From assembly GCA_002778635.1 (NCBI GenBank), contig PFAS01000005.1:1-19830 (forward strand): a stretch of 19,830 bases of DNA, read 5' to 3'. Positions 19,830-19,830 of this stretch are shown in pieces. The stretch comes from Candidatus Falkowbacteria bacterium CG10_big_fil_rev_8_21_14_0_10_43_11. GTDB lineage: Bacteria; Patescibacteriota; Patescibacteriia; Patescibacteriales; XYC2-FULL-47-12. The translations under genes and the position numbers were made by a program. Each line of letters begins with the position of its first letter. Within the stretch, counting starts at the first letter, position 1. The notes under the pieces are model-generated. The model saw nothing but the letters and a program-made list of their open reading frames with translations. It did not search any database and was not told the DNA's origin.

Positions 19830-19830
19830 A

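Overview
The window reads as a chromosomal segment of a Patescibacteria (Candidate Phyla Radiation) bacterium. The supporting signs are compact housekeeping genes (uvrA, ftsH, S1, rpsP, khpA, trmD, tsaD), an S23-type four-helix-bundle gene, a pair of VirB2/TrbC-like pilin genes of the kind common in that group, a general lack of Shine-Dalgarno (SD) sequences before core genes, and abundant degenerate short-period repeats between genes. TGA is a normal stop (uvrA, the four-helix-bundle gene and the 101-aa gene all end in it), so this is not the UGA=Gly code of Gracilibacteria/Absconditabacteria. No tRNA, rRNA or CRISPR array was seen.

Layout. 1-5880, minus strand: a LamG-domain remnant, a SAM methyltransferase, a PHP-domain phosphoesterase, an O-antigen ligase-like membrane protein, a nucleotidyltransferase-fold protein, an S23 four-helix-bundle gene inside a repeat-bounded element, and rmuC. 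The first genes suggest surface-polysaccharide work. 5881-6660: a repeat element, then a promoter-leader-gene-terminator unit for a 66-aa protein. 6676-9474: uvrA. 9627-10163: a RelE-like toxin-antitoxin pair. 10261-11778: two unknown genes transcribed divergently from back-to-back promoters, the leftward one with a strongly structured leader RNA. 11850-14927, minus: ftsH and a four-domain S1 protein. 15213-18142, plus: rpsP, khpA, trmD and tsaD. 18259-18837: an unknown membrane-anchored protein. 18948-19829, minus: two pilin-like genes.

Three themes cross the window. First, candidate RNA control elements: a three-way junction with a possible pseudoknot (11222-11284), a leader that folds over its own start codon (6102-6145), and three hairpins before S1 (14972-15041). 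Second, a repeat ecology: 8-9 bp degenerate tandem repeats arranged as inverted repeats. They sit against start codons, appear to carry -10/-35 boxes and give near-leaderless mRNAs (uvrA, trmD, tsaD), and one pair encloses the four-helix-bundle gene. Third, palindromic repeats inserted in frame within coding regions (the O-antigen ligase-like gene, trmD, tsaD). A contrast also stands out: core genes lack SD sequences, whereas the unknown solitary genes have strong TTGACA-type promoters, clear SDs and their own terminators.

All assignments come from reading motifs by eye. No alignments, folding energies or database searches were run.
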